NCBI GenBank assembly: GCA_036271795.1 | Contig: DATAZY010000087.1 | Span: forward strand, 1 to 64,000 | Direction: 5' to 3' | Length of the DNA stretch: 64,000 bases | From: Galbitalea sp036271795 | Lineage (GTDB): Bacteria > Actinomycetota > Actinomycetes > Actinomycetales > Microbacteriaceae | In this document: positions 1 through 9,034 of the stretch, in pieces | Layout of the letters: each line of letters opens with the position of its first letter | Position numbering within the stretch: position 1 is the first letter of the stretch | Notes under the pieces: model-generated | What the model was told of the DNA's origin: nothing | Database searches by the model: none | What the model saw: only the letters and a program-made list of their open reading frames with translations | Position numbers and translations under genes: made by a program

Positions 1-1
1 A

Positions 2-142
2 CTCGCCGGGCACGGTGCGGGCTGGCAGGCCCACTTCGAGGACTTGTCGACCTACCTTGCCGGTGGAGTGCCGTCGGGCTGGGGCGACCGGTGGAGGCAG
101 TGGACGCCGGCATACACCGAAATGGCAGACCGGCTCAAATAG
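2..142 (+). CDS. C-terminal fragment of SRPBCC (AHSA1-like) protein
   Basis: The window opens inside a plus-strand reading frame whose last 46 codons end at TAG 140-142. The translated tail has the pattern HGAGWQAHFEDLSTYLAGG, which resembles the C-terminal helix of SRPBCC/AHSA1-like proteins, where a conserved GW and a following helix close the hydrophobic cavity. Only this helix is visible, so the ligand or role cannot be given. It converges with the kdp operon. The family call rests on one motif; the frame itself is well supported by its composition. Confidence 0.6.
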   Translation, partial: LAGHGAGWQAHFEDLSTYLAGGVPSGWGDRWRQWTPAYTEMADRLK

Positions 143-428
143 ACGGAGCGGGTCGGTCGTAGAGGCGGGCCCACGCTGCCTCGTACTCGACGGGACCGTT
201 CGACGAGGAAGCCTTCGAGCTGGTGCAGGTCACCCTCGACGAAAGTAGAGCCACCGGCGATAATCGTCGCGACGTTCATGCTGTGAATCGCCAGGCACGA
301 TGGATCGCATCGGTCAGACCGGCGGGTCGAGAACTGACGTTAATGATTCAGGTCTACGCCCGTCCGCAGCCAATTTCCGCGGTCCTAACGACCTCTTCAC
401 GGTGGATCCGCCAATTCTTACGAAGTTC
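143..428. other. Intergenic stretch without a convincing gene
   Basis: Between the SRPBCC fragment and the end of kdpE I see only short overlapping frames on both strands. None has a good ribosome binding site or a recognisable domain. The two genes converge here, so a terminator is expected, but I do not see a strong hairpin with a U-tract. Confidence 0.4.
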
Positions 429-1136
429 TCACACCACTCGTTCGGACTTGGCGTCGGGAACGAACCGGTATCCCATCCCCAGCACCGTTACCAGGTATCG
501 CGGCGCCGACGGAACCGGCTCCAGTTTCTTTCTCAGCTGCGCAAAATAGAGACGAAGATACCCGGTGTCTTTGGTGTGATGGGGGCCCCAGATCTGGGTG
601 AGCAGTGACTCTCGGGTCACGAGCTTGTCCGGGCTATGCACCAAAAGGTCGAGGATGCGCCACTCTGTCGGCGTCAACCGCACGTTCTCCGAAGCCTTGC
701 CTCGGCGACGCAGCACCTGCTTTGCCGAGAAGTCGACGCTGATCGTGCCAAAGGTCACGATGGGCTCGTCCTCGGGGGCAACAACTCGCCGAGTGAGAGC
801 CCGGATACGCGCCAGGAGCTCGTCGATCGCAAACGGCTTCGTGACGTAGTCGTCTGCTCCCGCATCCAGCGCGTCGACCTTGTCGGCGGCGTCCGTCCTG
901 CCCGACACGACAAGGACGGGAACCTGCGTCCAGCCGCGCAGGCCCTGGATGACCTCGACACCGTCCAGCTTCGGCATCCCGAGATCGAGCATGACCAGGT
1001 CGGGATGATGCTGCGCGGCCAGATCGAGGGCTTCCGCCCCGTCTCCCGCCGTGAAGATCTCATATCCGCGCGCCCGCAGGGTGACCTTGAGCGCCCTCAG
1101 GATCTGCGGATCGTCGTCGGCAATCAGGATTCGCAT
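429..1136 (-). CDS. kdpE: KdpE response regulator
   Basis: A 235-residue OmpR-family response regulator. The receiver domain (about 1-115) has the acidic pair DDD at 7-9, phosphoacceptor Asp51 in VMLDLGMP, and the conserved Lys in VTKPFA. A winged-helix DNA-binding domain follows, ending in VLGMGYRF. It lies 6 bp after kdpD as the last gene of the kdp operon. The known partner is the sensor KdpD, and phosphorylated KdpE activates kdpFABC when potassium is scarce or under osmotic stress. Likely target sites are the repeats at 8405-8460. Confidence 0.97.
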   Translation of the reverse strand: MRILIADDDPQILRALKVTLRARGYEIFTAGDGAEALDLAAQHHPDLVMLDLGMPKLDGVEVIQGLRGWTQVPVLVVSGRTDAADKVDALDAGADDYVTKPFAIDELLARIRALTRRVVAPEDEPIVTFGTISVDFSAKQVLRRRGKASENVRLTPTEWRILDLLVHSPDKLVTRESLLTQIWGPHHTKDTGYLRLYFAQLRKKLEPVPSAPRYLVTVLGMGYRFVPDAKSERVV

Positions 1137-1142
1137 GGTCGC

Positions 1143-3635
1143 CTAGCCCCTGTCCGAATCGTGGATGGCCGGCAGCGTGATCACCATGGAAAGGCCACCT
1201 CCGGGCGTCTCCTCGGCCTCGAGCGTGCCACCCATTCCCTCGGTGAATCCCTTGGACAGCGCCAGGCCAAGGCCGAGACCGCTCAGGTTATCGGTGTCCC
1301 CCAGGCGCTGGAACGGGACGAAGATGTCGCGTCGTCGCTCCTCCTCGACCCCGGGTCCACGATCGGCAATTCGAATTTCGACCGTTCCCGCAAAAGTGCT
1401 GGCGGATACCCTCACCGCGTCCCCCGCCGGAGTGAAACGCCTCGAGTTGTCGAGGAGATTGACGATGACGCGTTGCAGGAGCCCGGCATCCGCGATCACC
1501 GGTGGTAGATCCGGCGCGAGGTCCAACTCGACGTCAGCGGGCCCCATGCCCAGCTCGTCGAGAGCGGGGAGAACAACCTCGGCGACGTCGACCGGATGCG
1601 CCGATACCGCGAGCGCTCCCGCCTGGAGCCGGGTCACGTCGAGCAGGTTAGTCACCAGAGCAGAAAGTGACTCAAGGCTCTCCTGCGCGGTCGCGAGAAG
1701 CTCATCCCGGTCCGCGTCCGACCACTCGATACCCGGCGAGCGAAGGCCCGTCACGGCTGCAGTCGCCGCGGCCAGCGGACGACGCAAATCGTGCCCAACC
1801 GCCGCGAGCAGGGCACTCCGGACTCGGTCGACTTCCGCCAGAGGTCCGACTTCGCTGGCCGTCTGCGACAGATCCCGATACTCGAGGGCGGCATCGATCT
1901 GCACTGCAATGACACTGAGCAGGCGACGCTCGGAGGCCCGCAGATCCGCGCCATGAAGCTCCAGCGTGCCCCGTTCACCGATCGGGATTGACACGACGTG
2001 ATCTCCCTCGGCCGGGTCGCCATCCGATGCCACCACGTCACCGGGCCTCGAGAGCAGGCGCACACTCGTGAGAGAGAAGGCCTCGCGAGTCCGGGCCAGC
2101 AGCGCCTGCAGAGCGTCCTGGCCCCGGAAGACGCTGCCGGTGATCGTCGCCAGCAATTCGGACTCCGCCTGGGCGCGTTGCGCCGCGCGGGATCTTCGAG
2201 CCGCCTGGTCGACGACGTAGCTGACCAGCACAGCACCCAGCACGTAGAGCACGAGCGTCAGGAAGTGCAATGGGACAGCGATCGTCAGGCTGTAGTACGG
2301 CTTGACAAATACGAAGTCGAGAGTGAGACCGGACAGCACGCCGGCAAAGAGCGCGGGCCAGATTCCGCCGACCAGCGCAACCAACACAACCAGAAGCTGG
2401 AAGCCGAGGACATCCGCGGTGAGTGAGTCCGGGCTTCGACCGAGGAGGAGTATGCCCGTGACAATGGGACCGCCCACCAAGGCGACGATCGCTCCGATGA
2501 TGCGGCGCTTGGCGGTGAGCGCCCCGCCAGCACGGGGGAGAGCAAATCGGCCGCCCGCCGCCGAGTGGTTGACGATGTGCACGTCGATTGCGCCAGATTC
2601 GCGGATGACCGTTGCGGCGGTCCCAGGTCCGGTGAGCGCGGCCGACAGGCGGCTGCGGCGGCTGACCCCGATCACCAGCTGGGTTGCGTTGAGCCCCTTT
2701 GCGAACTCGACGAGTGAACGCGGGATGTCGTTGCCGATGACCTGGTGGTAGGTGCCACCCAGCTTCTCGGCGAGCGCGCGCTGCGCGGAGAGTGTGCCCG
2801 GGTGCGCCTCGCTGAGCCCATCCTGGGTCGTGATGTGGACCGCGATGAGCTCGCCGCCCGCCGATCGGGCCGCAATGCGCGCACCCCGACGAATGAGCGT
2901 CTCGCCCTCGGGCCCTCCGGTCAGCGCGACCACGACCCGCTCCCGAGCCTCCCACTTGCTGTCGATACCCTGCTCGCTTCGATAGGCCTTGAGCGCGGTG
3001 TCGACCTCGTCGGCCAGCCACAGAAGGGCCAGCTCACGGAGCGCCGTGAGGTTACCGAGCCGGAAATAATTGGAGAGGGCGGCATCGATCCGGTTGGCCG
3101 GGTAAACGTGGCCCTCGGCGAGACGATCACGCAGTGACTGCGGGGCGAGATCGATGACCTCGATCTGGTCAGCCTTGCGCAGGACGGAATCGGGGACGGT
3201 CTCCCGTTGGGTCGTGCCGGTGATCTGTTCGACGACGTCCCGAAGTGACTCGATGTGCTGCACATTCACAGTCGAGATCACGTCGATCCCGGCATCCAGC
3301 AGGCTTTCGACATCCTGCCAGCGCTTCTCGTTCTGCGAACCGGGAGCGTTGGTGTGGGCGAGCTCGTCGACGAGGGCGATATCGGGATGTCTCGCGATGA
3401 CGGCATCGAGATCCAGCTCGTATAGCTCGACCCCACGGTGGTTGACCAGGCGGCGCGGGACCAGCTCGAGGTCGGCAAGGAGCGCAGCCGTCGCCGCGCG
3501 GCCGTGAGTTTCCACGACCGCGACGACGACATCCTTACCCTCGCGCCCGAGGCGGCTACCCTCTTCGAGCATCGCGAAGGTTTTGCCCACCCCGGGGGCG
3601 GCTCCGAGCAGCACGCGGAGTCGCCCCTTCTTCAT
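1143..3635 (-). CDS. kdpD: KdpD sensor histidine kinase
   Basis: An 830-residue membrane sensor kinase. The N-terminal KdpD domain starts at once with a Walker A motif (GAAPGVGKT, about 11-19). A universal-stress-protein-like domain follows, then four clustered membrane segments (about 375-480), a GAF-like region, an H-box (VGHDLRRPLAAA) and an ATPase domain with N, G1 (ADRGPGVE) and G2 (GLGLGLALS) boxes. The length is near 850-900 for the family. It phosphorylates KdpE. The ATG at 3635 starts 5 bp after the kdpC stop, which indicates co-transcription with the pump subunits. Confidence 0.97.
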   Translation of the reverse strand: MKKGRLRVLLGAAPGVGKTFAMLEEGSRLGREGKDVVVAVVETHGRAATAALLADLELVPRRLVNHRGVELYELDLDAVIARHPDIALVDELAHTNAPGSQNEKRWQDVESLLDAGIDVISTVNVQHIESLRDVVEQITGTTQRETVPDSVLRKADQIEVIDLAPQSLRDRLAEGHVYPANRIDAALSNYFRLGNLTALRELALLWLADEVDTALKAYRSEQGIDSKWEARERVVVALTGGPEGETLIRRGARIAARSAGGELIAVHITTQDGLSEAHPGTLSAQRALAEKLGGTYHQVIGNDIPRSLVEFAKGLNATQLVIGVSRRSRLSAALTGPGTAATVIRESGAIDVHIVNHSAAGGRFALPRAGGALTAKRRIIGAIVALVGGPIVTGILLLGRSPDSLTADVLGFQLLVVLVALVGGIWPALFAGVLSGLTLDFVFVKPYYSLTIAVPLHFLTLVLYVLGAVLVSYVVDQAARRSRAAQRAQAESELLATITGSVFRGQDALQALLARTREAFSLTSVRLLSRPGDVVASDGDPAEGDHVVSIPIGERGTLELHGADLRASERRLLSVIAVQIDAALEYRDLSQTASEVGPLAEVDRVRSALLAAVGHDLRRPLAAATAAVTGLRSPGIEWSDADRDELLATAQESLESLSALVTNLLDVTRLQAGALAVSAHPVDVAEVVLPALDELGMGPADVELDLAPDLPPVIADAGLLQRVIVNLLDNSRRFTPAGDAVRVSASTFAGTVEIRIADRGPGVEEERRRDIFVPFQRLGDTDNLSGLGLGLALSKGFTEGMGGTLEAEETPGGGLSMVITLPAIHDSDRG

Positions 3636-3640
3636 GGCTC

Positions 3641-4246
3641 TTAGCCCTTCAGCTTGGACAGGGCGATGTTCAGCTCGAGAACATTCACCGTCGGGTCACC
3701 GATGTAGCCGAGCTCGCGTCCGGTCACGAACGAGTTCACGAGTTTCGTGACCTCGGTGACGGACAAGTGACGAGCGTTTGCCACCCGGTTGATCTGCTCG
3801 CGCGCGTAGGTGGGGCTGATATCCGGGTCGAGCCCCGACGCGGATGCGGTGAGCGCGTCCGGCGGAATGGACGCCGGATCAACCCCGTCGCTCTTGGCGA
3901 TTGCGGCTTTGCGTGCCTTGATTGCCGCGATGAGGGTCGGGCTCTCGGTGCCCTGGTTGCTGCCGCTCGACGCACCGGCGTCATAGCCGGCCCCCGCCGC
4001 GGAGGGCCGCGACTGGAACCACTCGGGAAGTGCGGTGCCCTTCTTGTCGGTGAAGCCCTGGCCGATCAGGGCGGAGCCGACGACCTTGCCATTGACGGTC
4101 AGCTGTGACCCGTTCGCCTGGGAGGGAGCCAGCAGCCCGATCCCGGCGATGACGAGCGGATAGGCGATCCCGAGGACCACCGTGAGGATGATCATCGAGC
4201 GAATTGCGACCCAGTACTGCCTGGTTGTGCCGCGTAGTGAACTCAT
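3641..4246 (-). CDS. kdpC: KdpC, potassium-transporting ATPase subunit C
   Basis: A 201-residue subunit with one N-terminal membrane anchor (about 15-37, rich in I, V and L) and an extracytoplasmic domain. Family motifs include GQGFTD, WFQSRPSA, the polar PPDALTASASGLDPDISP stretch, and the C-terminal GEPTVNVLELN-like ending (here GDPTVNVLELN). In the KdpFABC complex KdpC is the small subunit associated with KdpA and KdpB and needed for high-affinity K+ import. It lies between kdpB (40 bp upstream) and kdpD in one operon. Confidence 0.96.
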   Translation of the reverse strand: MSSLRGTTRQYWVAIRSMIILTVVLGIAYPLVIAGIGLLAPSQANGSQLTVNGKVVGSALIGQGFTDKKGTALPEWFQSRPSAAGAGYDAGASSGSNQGTESPTLIAAIKARKAAIAKSDGVDPASIPPDALTASASGLDPDISPTYAREQINRVANARHLSVTEVTKLVNSFVTGRELGYIGDPTVNVLELNIALSKLKG

Positions 4247-4286
4247 TGTCTTGGTTCCGTTTCTTGTTTCTTCTCAGCAGTGCTGT

Positions 4287-6440
4287 CTAAAACCCGGGGA
4301 TCAGTGAGATCACGAGGTCAATCAACTTGATACCGATGAACGGCGCGATGAGGCCGCCGACCCCGTAGATCCAGAGGTTGCGCCCGAGGATCTTGGATAC
4401 GGTCGTCGGCCGGTACCGCACCCCGCGAAGCGACAGCGGGATGAGCGCGATGATGATGATCGCGTTGAACACCACCGCGGACAGGATCGCGGACTGTGGA
4501 GTGTGCAGCGCCATGAAGTTCAGCGCCGCGAGGCCCGGGTAGCTTGCGACGAACATCGCCGGGATGATTGCGAAGTACTTCGCAACGTCGTTCGCGATCG
4601 AGAACGTCGTCAGGGCACCGCGCGTGATGAGCAACTGCTTGCCGATTCCCACGATGTCGATGAGCTTGGTTGGGTCAGAGTCGAGGTCGACCATGTTGCC
4701 GGCCTCCTTGGCTGCGGAGGTTCCCGTGTTCATCGCGACTCCGACATCCGCCTGGGCAAGAGCCGGGGCGTCATTGGTGCCGTCACCGGTCATGGCAACG
4801 AGGTTGCCGCCTTCCTGCTCCTTCTTGATCAGCGCCATCTTGTCTTCCGGAGTGGCTTCGGCGAGGAAGTCATCGACCCCGGCCTCCGCCGCAATCGCCT
4901 TGGCGGTGAGCGGGTTGTCGCCCGTGATCATGACGGTGCGGATTCCCATCCTGCGGAGGTCGGCGAAGCGAGCGGCGAGGCCGGTCTTCACGACGTCCTT
5001 CAGATAGACGACGCCCAGGAGTTGGCCCTTGCCCGTCTTGTCGCGTCGGGCGACGACCAGCGGCGTACCGCCGGCCTGGGCGATTCGAGCGGTCAGTCCC
5101 TCGATCTCGGTGAGGGCTTTGGGCGGCACCTTGCCGGACTCCTCGACCCACGAGATGACCATCGAGCCTGCGCCCTTGCGAACCTGGCTTCCGTCGGCGT
5201 AGTCGATGCCACTCATTCGCGTCTGCGCACTAAACGGCACGGAAACACTGCCTGCCGCCGCCTCGGGAATGGCGACTCCCAGCGCGACGGCGAGATCAAG
5301 GATCGACTTGCCTTCCGGCGTCGGATCGCTGATCGAGGAGGCGCTGGCCGCCTCGGCGAGCGCCTTCTGCGCGACTCCGCCGACCGGGTTGAACTCTGCA
5401 GCCTGACGGTTGCCGTAGGTGATCGTTCCCGTCTTGTCGAGCAGGAGTGTTGTGACGTCGCCAGCGGCCTCGACCGCACGCCCCGACATCGCGAGCACGT
5501 TGTGCTGCACCAGCCGGTCCATTCCCGCGATTCCGATCGCGGACAGGAGTGCACCGATCGTGGTGGGGATGAGACAGACCAGCAGCGCCACCAGGACGGG
5601 GACGCTCTGCGCGGCGTTCGAGTACGCGGCGATCGGGTTGATGATCAGCACCACGACCACGAAAATGATGGTGAGGCTCGCCAGCAGGATGTTCAGCGCG
5701 ATCTCGTTGGGCGTCTTCTGGCGCGACGCACCCTCGACCAGCTTGATCATCCGGTCGACGAAGGTCTCGCCCGGTTTGCTGGTGACGCGGAGCACGATTC
5801 GGTCTGACAGCACTCGCGTGCCACCGGTCACCGCACTACGGTCACCGCCGGACTCGCGGACCACGGGAGCGGACTCGCCGGTAATCGCCGACTCGTCAAC
5901 CGAGGCGATGCCCCAAATGATGTCGCCGTCGCCCGGGATGAGCTCCCCCGCGGTCACGACGACCGTGTCGCCGAGCGTCAGGTCTGCCGATGCAATCTGC
6001 TGGAACTCCGCGCGCTCCGCACCGGGGTCAGTGGCCTCGTCATAGGCGACGACACGTTGTGCGACGGTGGTGGTGCGGCTCTCGCGCAGGCTATTGGCCT
6101 GCGCCTTACCACGACCCTCCGCGACCGCTTCCGCCATATTGGCGAAGACAACGGTGAGCCACAGCCACACGGTGATGGACCAGGTAAACGCCGCGGAGGT
6201 CGGCGATGCCGTCGAATGTGCAGAGCCGCCCTCGAACGGTTGGGCGATCGCGAGCACCGTCGTCAGCGCGGCGCCGATTTCGACGACGAACATCACCGGG
6301 TTGTGCCACATCACGCGCGGGTCGAGCTTCCTCAGCGCCCCCGGGATGCTCGCAAAGAGCTGCGAGGCGCTGAAGGCCGACGACTTCTTTCGTTGACCAG
6401 GCAGCGGACTGCCGGTCTGGCTGATGAGTGTTGTTGACAT
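4287..6440 (-). CDS. kdpB: KdpB, P-type ATPase subunit
   Basis: A 717-residue P-type ATPase that hydrolyses ATP to power K+ uptake through KdpA. The actuator-domain TGES loop appears in DESAITGESAPV, the phosphorylation site in LLLDKTGTITYGN, and the hinge in MTGDGTNDAPALAQ. Membrane segments lie near 45-95, 250-310 and 590-715. Its ATG (6440) is 4 bp after the kdpA stop. Length and motif order match the family, and I see no lesion. Confidence 0.98.
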   Translation of the reverse strand: MSTTLISQTGSPLPGQRKKSSAFSASQLFASIPGALRKLDPRVMWHNPVMFVVEIGAALTTVLAIAQPFEGGSAHSTASPTSAAFTWSITVWLWLTVVFANMAEAVAEGRGKAQANSLRESRTTTVAQRVVAYDEATDPGAERAEFQQIASADLTLGDTVVVTAGELIPGDGDIIWGIASVDESAITGESAPVVRESGGDRSAVTGGTRVLSDRIVLRVTSKPGETFVDRMIKLVEGASRQKTPNEIALNILLASLTIIFVVVVLIINPIAAYSNAAQSVPVLVALLVCLIPTTIGALLSAIGIAGMDRLVQHNVLAMSGRAVEAAGDVTTLLLDKTGTITYGNRQAAEFNPVGGVAQKALAEAASASSISDPTPEGKSILDLAVALGVAIPEAAAGSVSVPFSAQTRMSGIDYADGSQVRKGAGSMVISWVEESGKVPPKALTEIEGLTARIAQAGGTPLVVARRDKTGKGQLLGVVYLKDVVKTGLAARFADLRRMGIRTVMITGDNPLTAKAIAAEAGVDDFLAEATPEDKMALIKKEQEGGNLVAMTGDGTNDAPALAQADVGVAMNTGTSAAKEAGNMVDLDSDPTKLIDIVGIGKQLLITRGALTTFSIANDVAKYFAIIPAMFVASYPGLAALNFMALHTPQSAILSAVVFNAIIIIALIPLSLRGVRYRPTTVSKILGRNLWIYGVGGLIAPFIGIKLIDLVISLIPGF

Positions 6441-6444
6441 GGTG

Positions 6445-8121
6445 TTACTTGAGTCCTTCTGCTAGTGGACCTAGCGCTAGAACGGGGAGGTACGTGAGTG
6501 CGGACACGACGAGAATCGTTCCGATGAGAAGCCCAATGAACTGGGGTCGGTGCGTTGGAAGAGTTCCCGCGGTCACCGGCACCTTGTCCTGTGCGGCGAA
6601 TGAGCCAGCCAGCGCGAGGATGAATACCATTGGCAGAAACCGGCCCAGCAGCATGGCAACACCGAGTGCCGTGTCGAACCACGGCGTGCTCGCCGTGAGC
6701 CCGGCGAACGCCGAACCGTTGTTATTGCCAGCCGACGTGAAGGCGTAGAGCACCTCGGAGTAGCCATGCAATCCCGGGTTATCCATCGAGGTTCCGGTGA
6801 CGGATTTCTCGACCGCCGGTATCGCGAAGCTCAACGCCGTGCCGAGCAGCACGATCGTCGGCGTGATCAGGATGTAGATGCTCGCCATCTTGATCTCACG
6901 CCCACCGAGCTTCTTCCCCAGGTACTCCGGGGTGCGTCCAACCATCAGTCCCGCGACGAATACCGCCACGATCGCGACGGCGAGGATCCCGTAAAGGCCA
7001 GAACCGACACCACCGGGTGCAACCTCGCCGAGCATCATGTTCAGCATCGCAAGACCACCGCCGAGGGAGGTGAAGCTGTCGTGCATGGAGTTGACGGCAC
7101 CCGTCGAGGTGAGTGTCGAAGACGTTCCGAAGATCGCAGAGCCGACGATACCGAACCGCGTCTCCTTGCCCTCCATCGCGCCGCCGGCTAGCTGGCTCGC
7201 CGTACCGGATCCGACACTCTCGAGCCAGGTCAGCAGCGCCGCGGAGGCGATCCAGAAGATCCCCATGACCGAGAGAATCGCGTAGCCCTGCCGATTGTCA
7301 TTCACCATGCGACCGAACGTGCGGGCGAGCGAGAACGGGATTGCAAGAAGCAGGATGATTTCAAAGATGCTCGTCCACGGCCACGGGTTCTCGAACGGGT
7401 GAGCCGAGTTGGCGTTAAAGAATCCGCCGCCGTTCGTTCCAAGCTCCTTGATCGCCTCCTGCGACGCAACGGGTCCGCCCGGGATCACCGCACTTCCACC
7501 GGTGATCGTTGTGATGTGCTCGAACGGATTGAAATTCTGAATTACGCCCGCGAGAAGGAGGATCACCGCGGCAACGACGGATATCGGCAGCAGAATTCGC
7601 ACGATGCCACGCGTGACGTCGACCCAGAAGTTTCCAATCGTGAGCGACTTGCGACGGGACAGCCCGCGAACCAGCGCAATCGCGACGGCGATGCCGACGG
7701 CGGCCGAAGCGAAGTTCTGGACCGCGAGTCCCGCCATCTGGACGGTGTATCCCATCGTCAACTCTGGTGAGTAGGACTGCCAGTTCGTGTTGGTGACGAA
7801 CGAAATGGCGGTGTTCCAGGCCAGGCCCGGCTCGACCGGCGGGAGGCCAAGGGAGAGCGGAAGCCATTCCTGGATACGCTGCAACAGGTATACGAACAGA
7901 ACGCCGATCAGGGAGAAGGCCAGCAGGCTGCGCAGGTAGACGGGCCAGGTCTGCTCCGACGCGGGGTCGACGCCGATCACGCGGTAGAAACCCCGCTCGA
8001 CCCTGAGGTTCTTTTGGGTTGTGTAGACGTGGGCCATGTAGTCGCCGAGCGGCCGATAGATGAGGCCGAGAACGACGATTATGGTCAGCGCCTGAAGTAT
8101 GAAAAGCCAGGTGTTGTTCAT
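6445..8121 (-). CDS. kdpA: KdpA, potassium-binding and channel subunit
   Basis: A 558-residue polytopic membrane protein related to Trk/Ktr channels. It forms the K+ pathway and selectivity filter of KdpFABC. Filter-like loops include SFVTNTNWQSY, GTNGGGFFNANS and AFTSAGNNNGSAF, all characteristic of KdpA. The ATG overlaps the kdpF stop by one base (TGATG), so translation is probably coupled. Length is typical (about 550-600). Confidence 0.98.
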   Translation of the reverse strand: MNNTWLFILQALTIIVVLGLIYRPLGDYMAHVYTTQKNLRVERGFYRVIGVDPASEQTWPVYLRSLLAFSLIGVLFVYLLQRIQEWLPLSLGLPPVEPGLAWNTAISFVTNTNWQSYSPELTMGYTVQMAGLAVQNFASAAVGIAVAIALVRGLSRRKSLTIGNFWVDVTRGIVRILLPISVVAAVILLLAGVIQNFNPFEHITTITGGSAVIPGGPVASQEAIKELGTNGGGFFNANSAHPFENPWPWTSIFEIILLLAIPFSLARTFGRMVNDNRQGYAILSVMGIFWIASAALLTWLESVGSGTASQLAGGAMEGKETRFGIVGSAIFGTSSTLTSTGAVNSMHDSFTSLGGGLAMLNMMLGEVAPGGVGSGLYGILAVAIVAVFVAGLMVGRTPEYLGKKLGGREIKMASIYILITPTIVLLGTALSFAIPAVEKSVTGTSMDNPGLHGYSEVLYAFTSAGNNNGSAFAGLTASTPWFDTALGVAMLLGRFLPMVFILALAGSFAAQDKVPVTAGTLPTHRPQFIGLLIGTILVVSALTYLPVLALGPLAEGLK

Positions 8122-8210
8122 CAGAAACGCTCCGGCTTAACGAGGGCAACCACGAGGTAAACGAGCACCCCGACACCGATCGCCAGACTCAGAAAGGTGA
8201 AGAAGATCAC
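8121..8210 (-). CDS. kdpF: KdpF, small stabilising subunit
   Basis: A 29-residue single-span peptide starting at GTG 8210 and ending in the signature LVVALVKPERF, near-diagnostic for KdpF (family ending usually L-[LIV]-x-P-E-x-F). KdpF stabilises the KdpABC complex in the membrane. A GGTGGAG-type ribosome site lies about 8 bp upstream, within the end of the preceding tiny ORF. Its stop overlaps the kdpA start. Confidence 0.93.
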   Translation of the reverse strand: MIFFTFLSLAIGVGVLVYLVVALVKPERF

Positions 8211-8290
8211 AGCTTCTCCACCGCCTTTGCAATCAGCGCGATGAGCCCAAACAGGGCAATCGCGGCAACAACATAGATAACGTCGAGCAA
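8207..8290 (-). CDS. 27-residue membrane peptide upstream of kdpF
   Basis: A TTG-started frame of 27 codons encodes a single hydrophobic helix followed by a charged tail (DVIYVVAAIALFGLIALIA, then KAVEKL). A good ribosome site (GGATGGAG) lies 5 bp before the TTG, and the stop codon overlaps the kdpF GTG (GTGA), the arrangement of translationally coupled genes. I recall similar tiny proteins ending in VEKL or VERL before kdpF in other actinobacteria, but cannot check this. Possible roles are an extra small pump subunit or a translational leader. I do not assign a function. Confidence 0.68.
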   Translation of the reverse strand: MLDVIYVVAAIALFGLIALIAKAVEKL

Positions 8291-8359
8291 GGCAACTCCA
8301 TCCGAATGCGGATAATCGGGGGACCGATCGGGACCCCGGCGTCACAAGGACACAGCCGA

Positions 8360-8388
8360 TTAGTAGACACCCTGAGAGTTCCCTGCAA
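8360..8388 (-). promoter_or_regulatory. Putative kdp operon promoter
   Basis: Read on the minus strand, TTGCAG (8388-8383), a 17-bp spacer and TACTAA (8365-8360) form a plausible but weak sigma-A promoter. It would give a leader of about 60 nt before the tiny ORF. The weak -35 box fits a promoter that needs an activator, and the TTACG repeats lie just upstream. Confidence 0.45.
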
Positions 8389-8404
8389 CCGGATGCTCAC
8401 AGAC

Positions 8405-8460
8405 TCCTTACGCGTGGGACCAAAACTCTTACGAATTCCTTACGCACGGATACCGTTAGG
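8405..8460. promoter_or_regulatory. Repeat cluster upstream of kdp, candidate KdpE operator
   Basis: Three copies of TTACG start at 8408, 8429 and 8440, spaced 21 and 11 bp, so they lie on one face of the helix. Two sit inside TCCTTACGC (8405-8413 and 8437-8445). CCGTTAGG follows at 8453-8460. OmpR-family regulators commonly bind direct repeats with about 10-11-bp spacing. TTCCTTA and CCGTTAGG recur in the same order upstream of the APC permease. Assignment to KdpE is inference. Confidence 0.55.
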
Positions 8461-8500
8461 ACCGGGTTCGGGTGCGCCGGAAGAGCGAGACGCTGGATGC

Positions 8501-9034
8501 ATGACAACCCACCTGGATTGGTGGCCGGAGCACACGATCGTGTCCTCCGACGACATCGCCGTGGCCGATGTGTCGCTTCGACGACTCGTGGATGTCTGCG
8601 GAACGCCGGCCGTCCACAGCGCCGCATCTGTTCGTGCCGATATCCGTCCCCAGAAATCGGCGCCGGAGCGGACGGCCGTGCTGATCACCAGAGTCGTCGC
8701 GATGGCGGGCCATCGCACCGCCCGTCCGGTCGTCCAGGTCGACGCGCGCCTGGGCAACCTGAGGCTCATCTGGTCGCAGGCTCAGCGAGTTGGCGGCAAA
8801 CGAACGGCGCGCACGCGCACAGTTCTTCTGGTCAGAAATCCGAGCACCATCGATCTCGTCGAAGCGGAAGACGTGCTCGCAGTATTGCTGCCCGCCAATC
8901 TCAGGGTCGGCGACCTGCTGGCGATCCCCAGCCGACCGTTCCCGGTCGATCCGGCTCGACCGTGGCATCCACTCACGGGGCTCGCAGAGGGCACGCCGGA
9001 ATCGATCTTCGACTCTGACCTGCAGCTCAGCTGA
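8501..9034 (+). CDS. Hypothetical protein between kdp and APC permease genes
   Basis: A 177-residue soluble protein starting with ATG 8501 (MTTHLDWWPEHT). I recognise no domain. It is divergent from the kdp operon and shares its regulatory region, and its stop overlaps the end of the convergent APC permease gene by 8 bp. Codon composition is like its neighbours, supporting a real gene. No strong ribosome site is visible; upstream in-frame starts exist but would run through the repeat cluster. The position suggests, but does not prove, a link to potassium physiology. Confidence 0.6.
   Translation: MTTHLDWWPEHTIVSSDDIAVADVSLRRLVDVCGTPAVHSAASVRADIRPQKSAPERTAVLITRVVAMAGHRTARPVVQVDARLGNLRLIWSQAQRVGGKRTARTRTVLLVRNPSTIDLVEAEDVLAVLLPANLRVGDLLAIPSRPFPVDPARPWHPLTGLAEGTPESIFDSDLQLS

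Noticed and set aside
4503..5807. 434-codon plus-strand frame opposite kdpB
   Set aside because: It lies wholly antisense to a clear kdpB, has no ribosome site, and encodes an Arg/Asp-rich low-complexity protein typical of antisense frames in GC-rich DNA.
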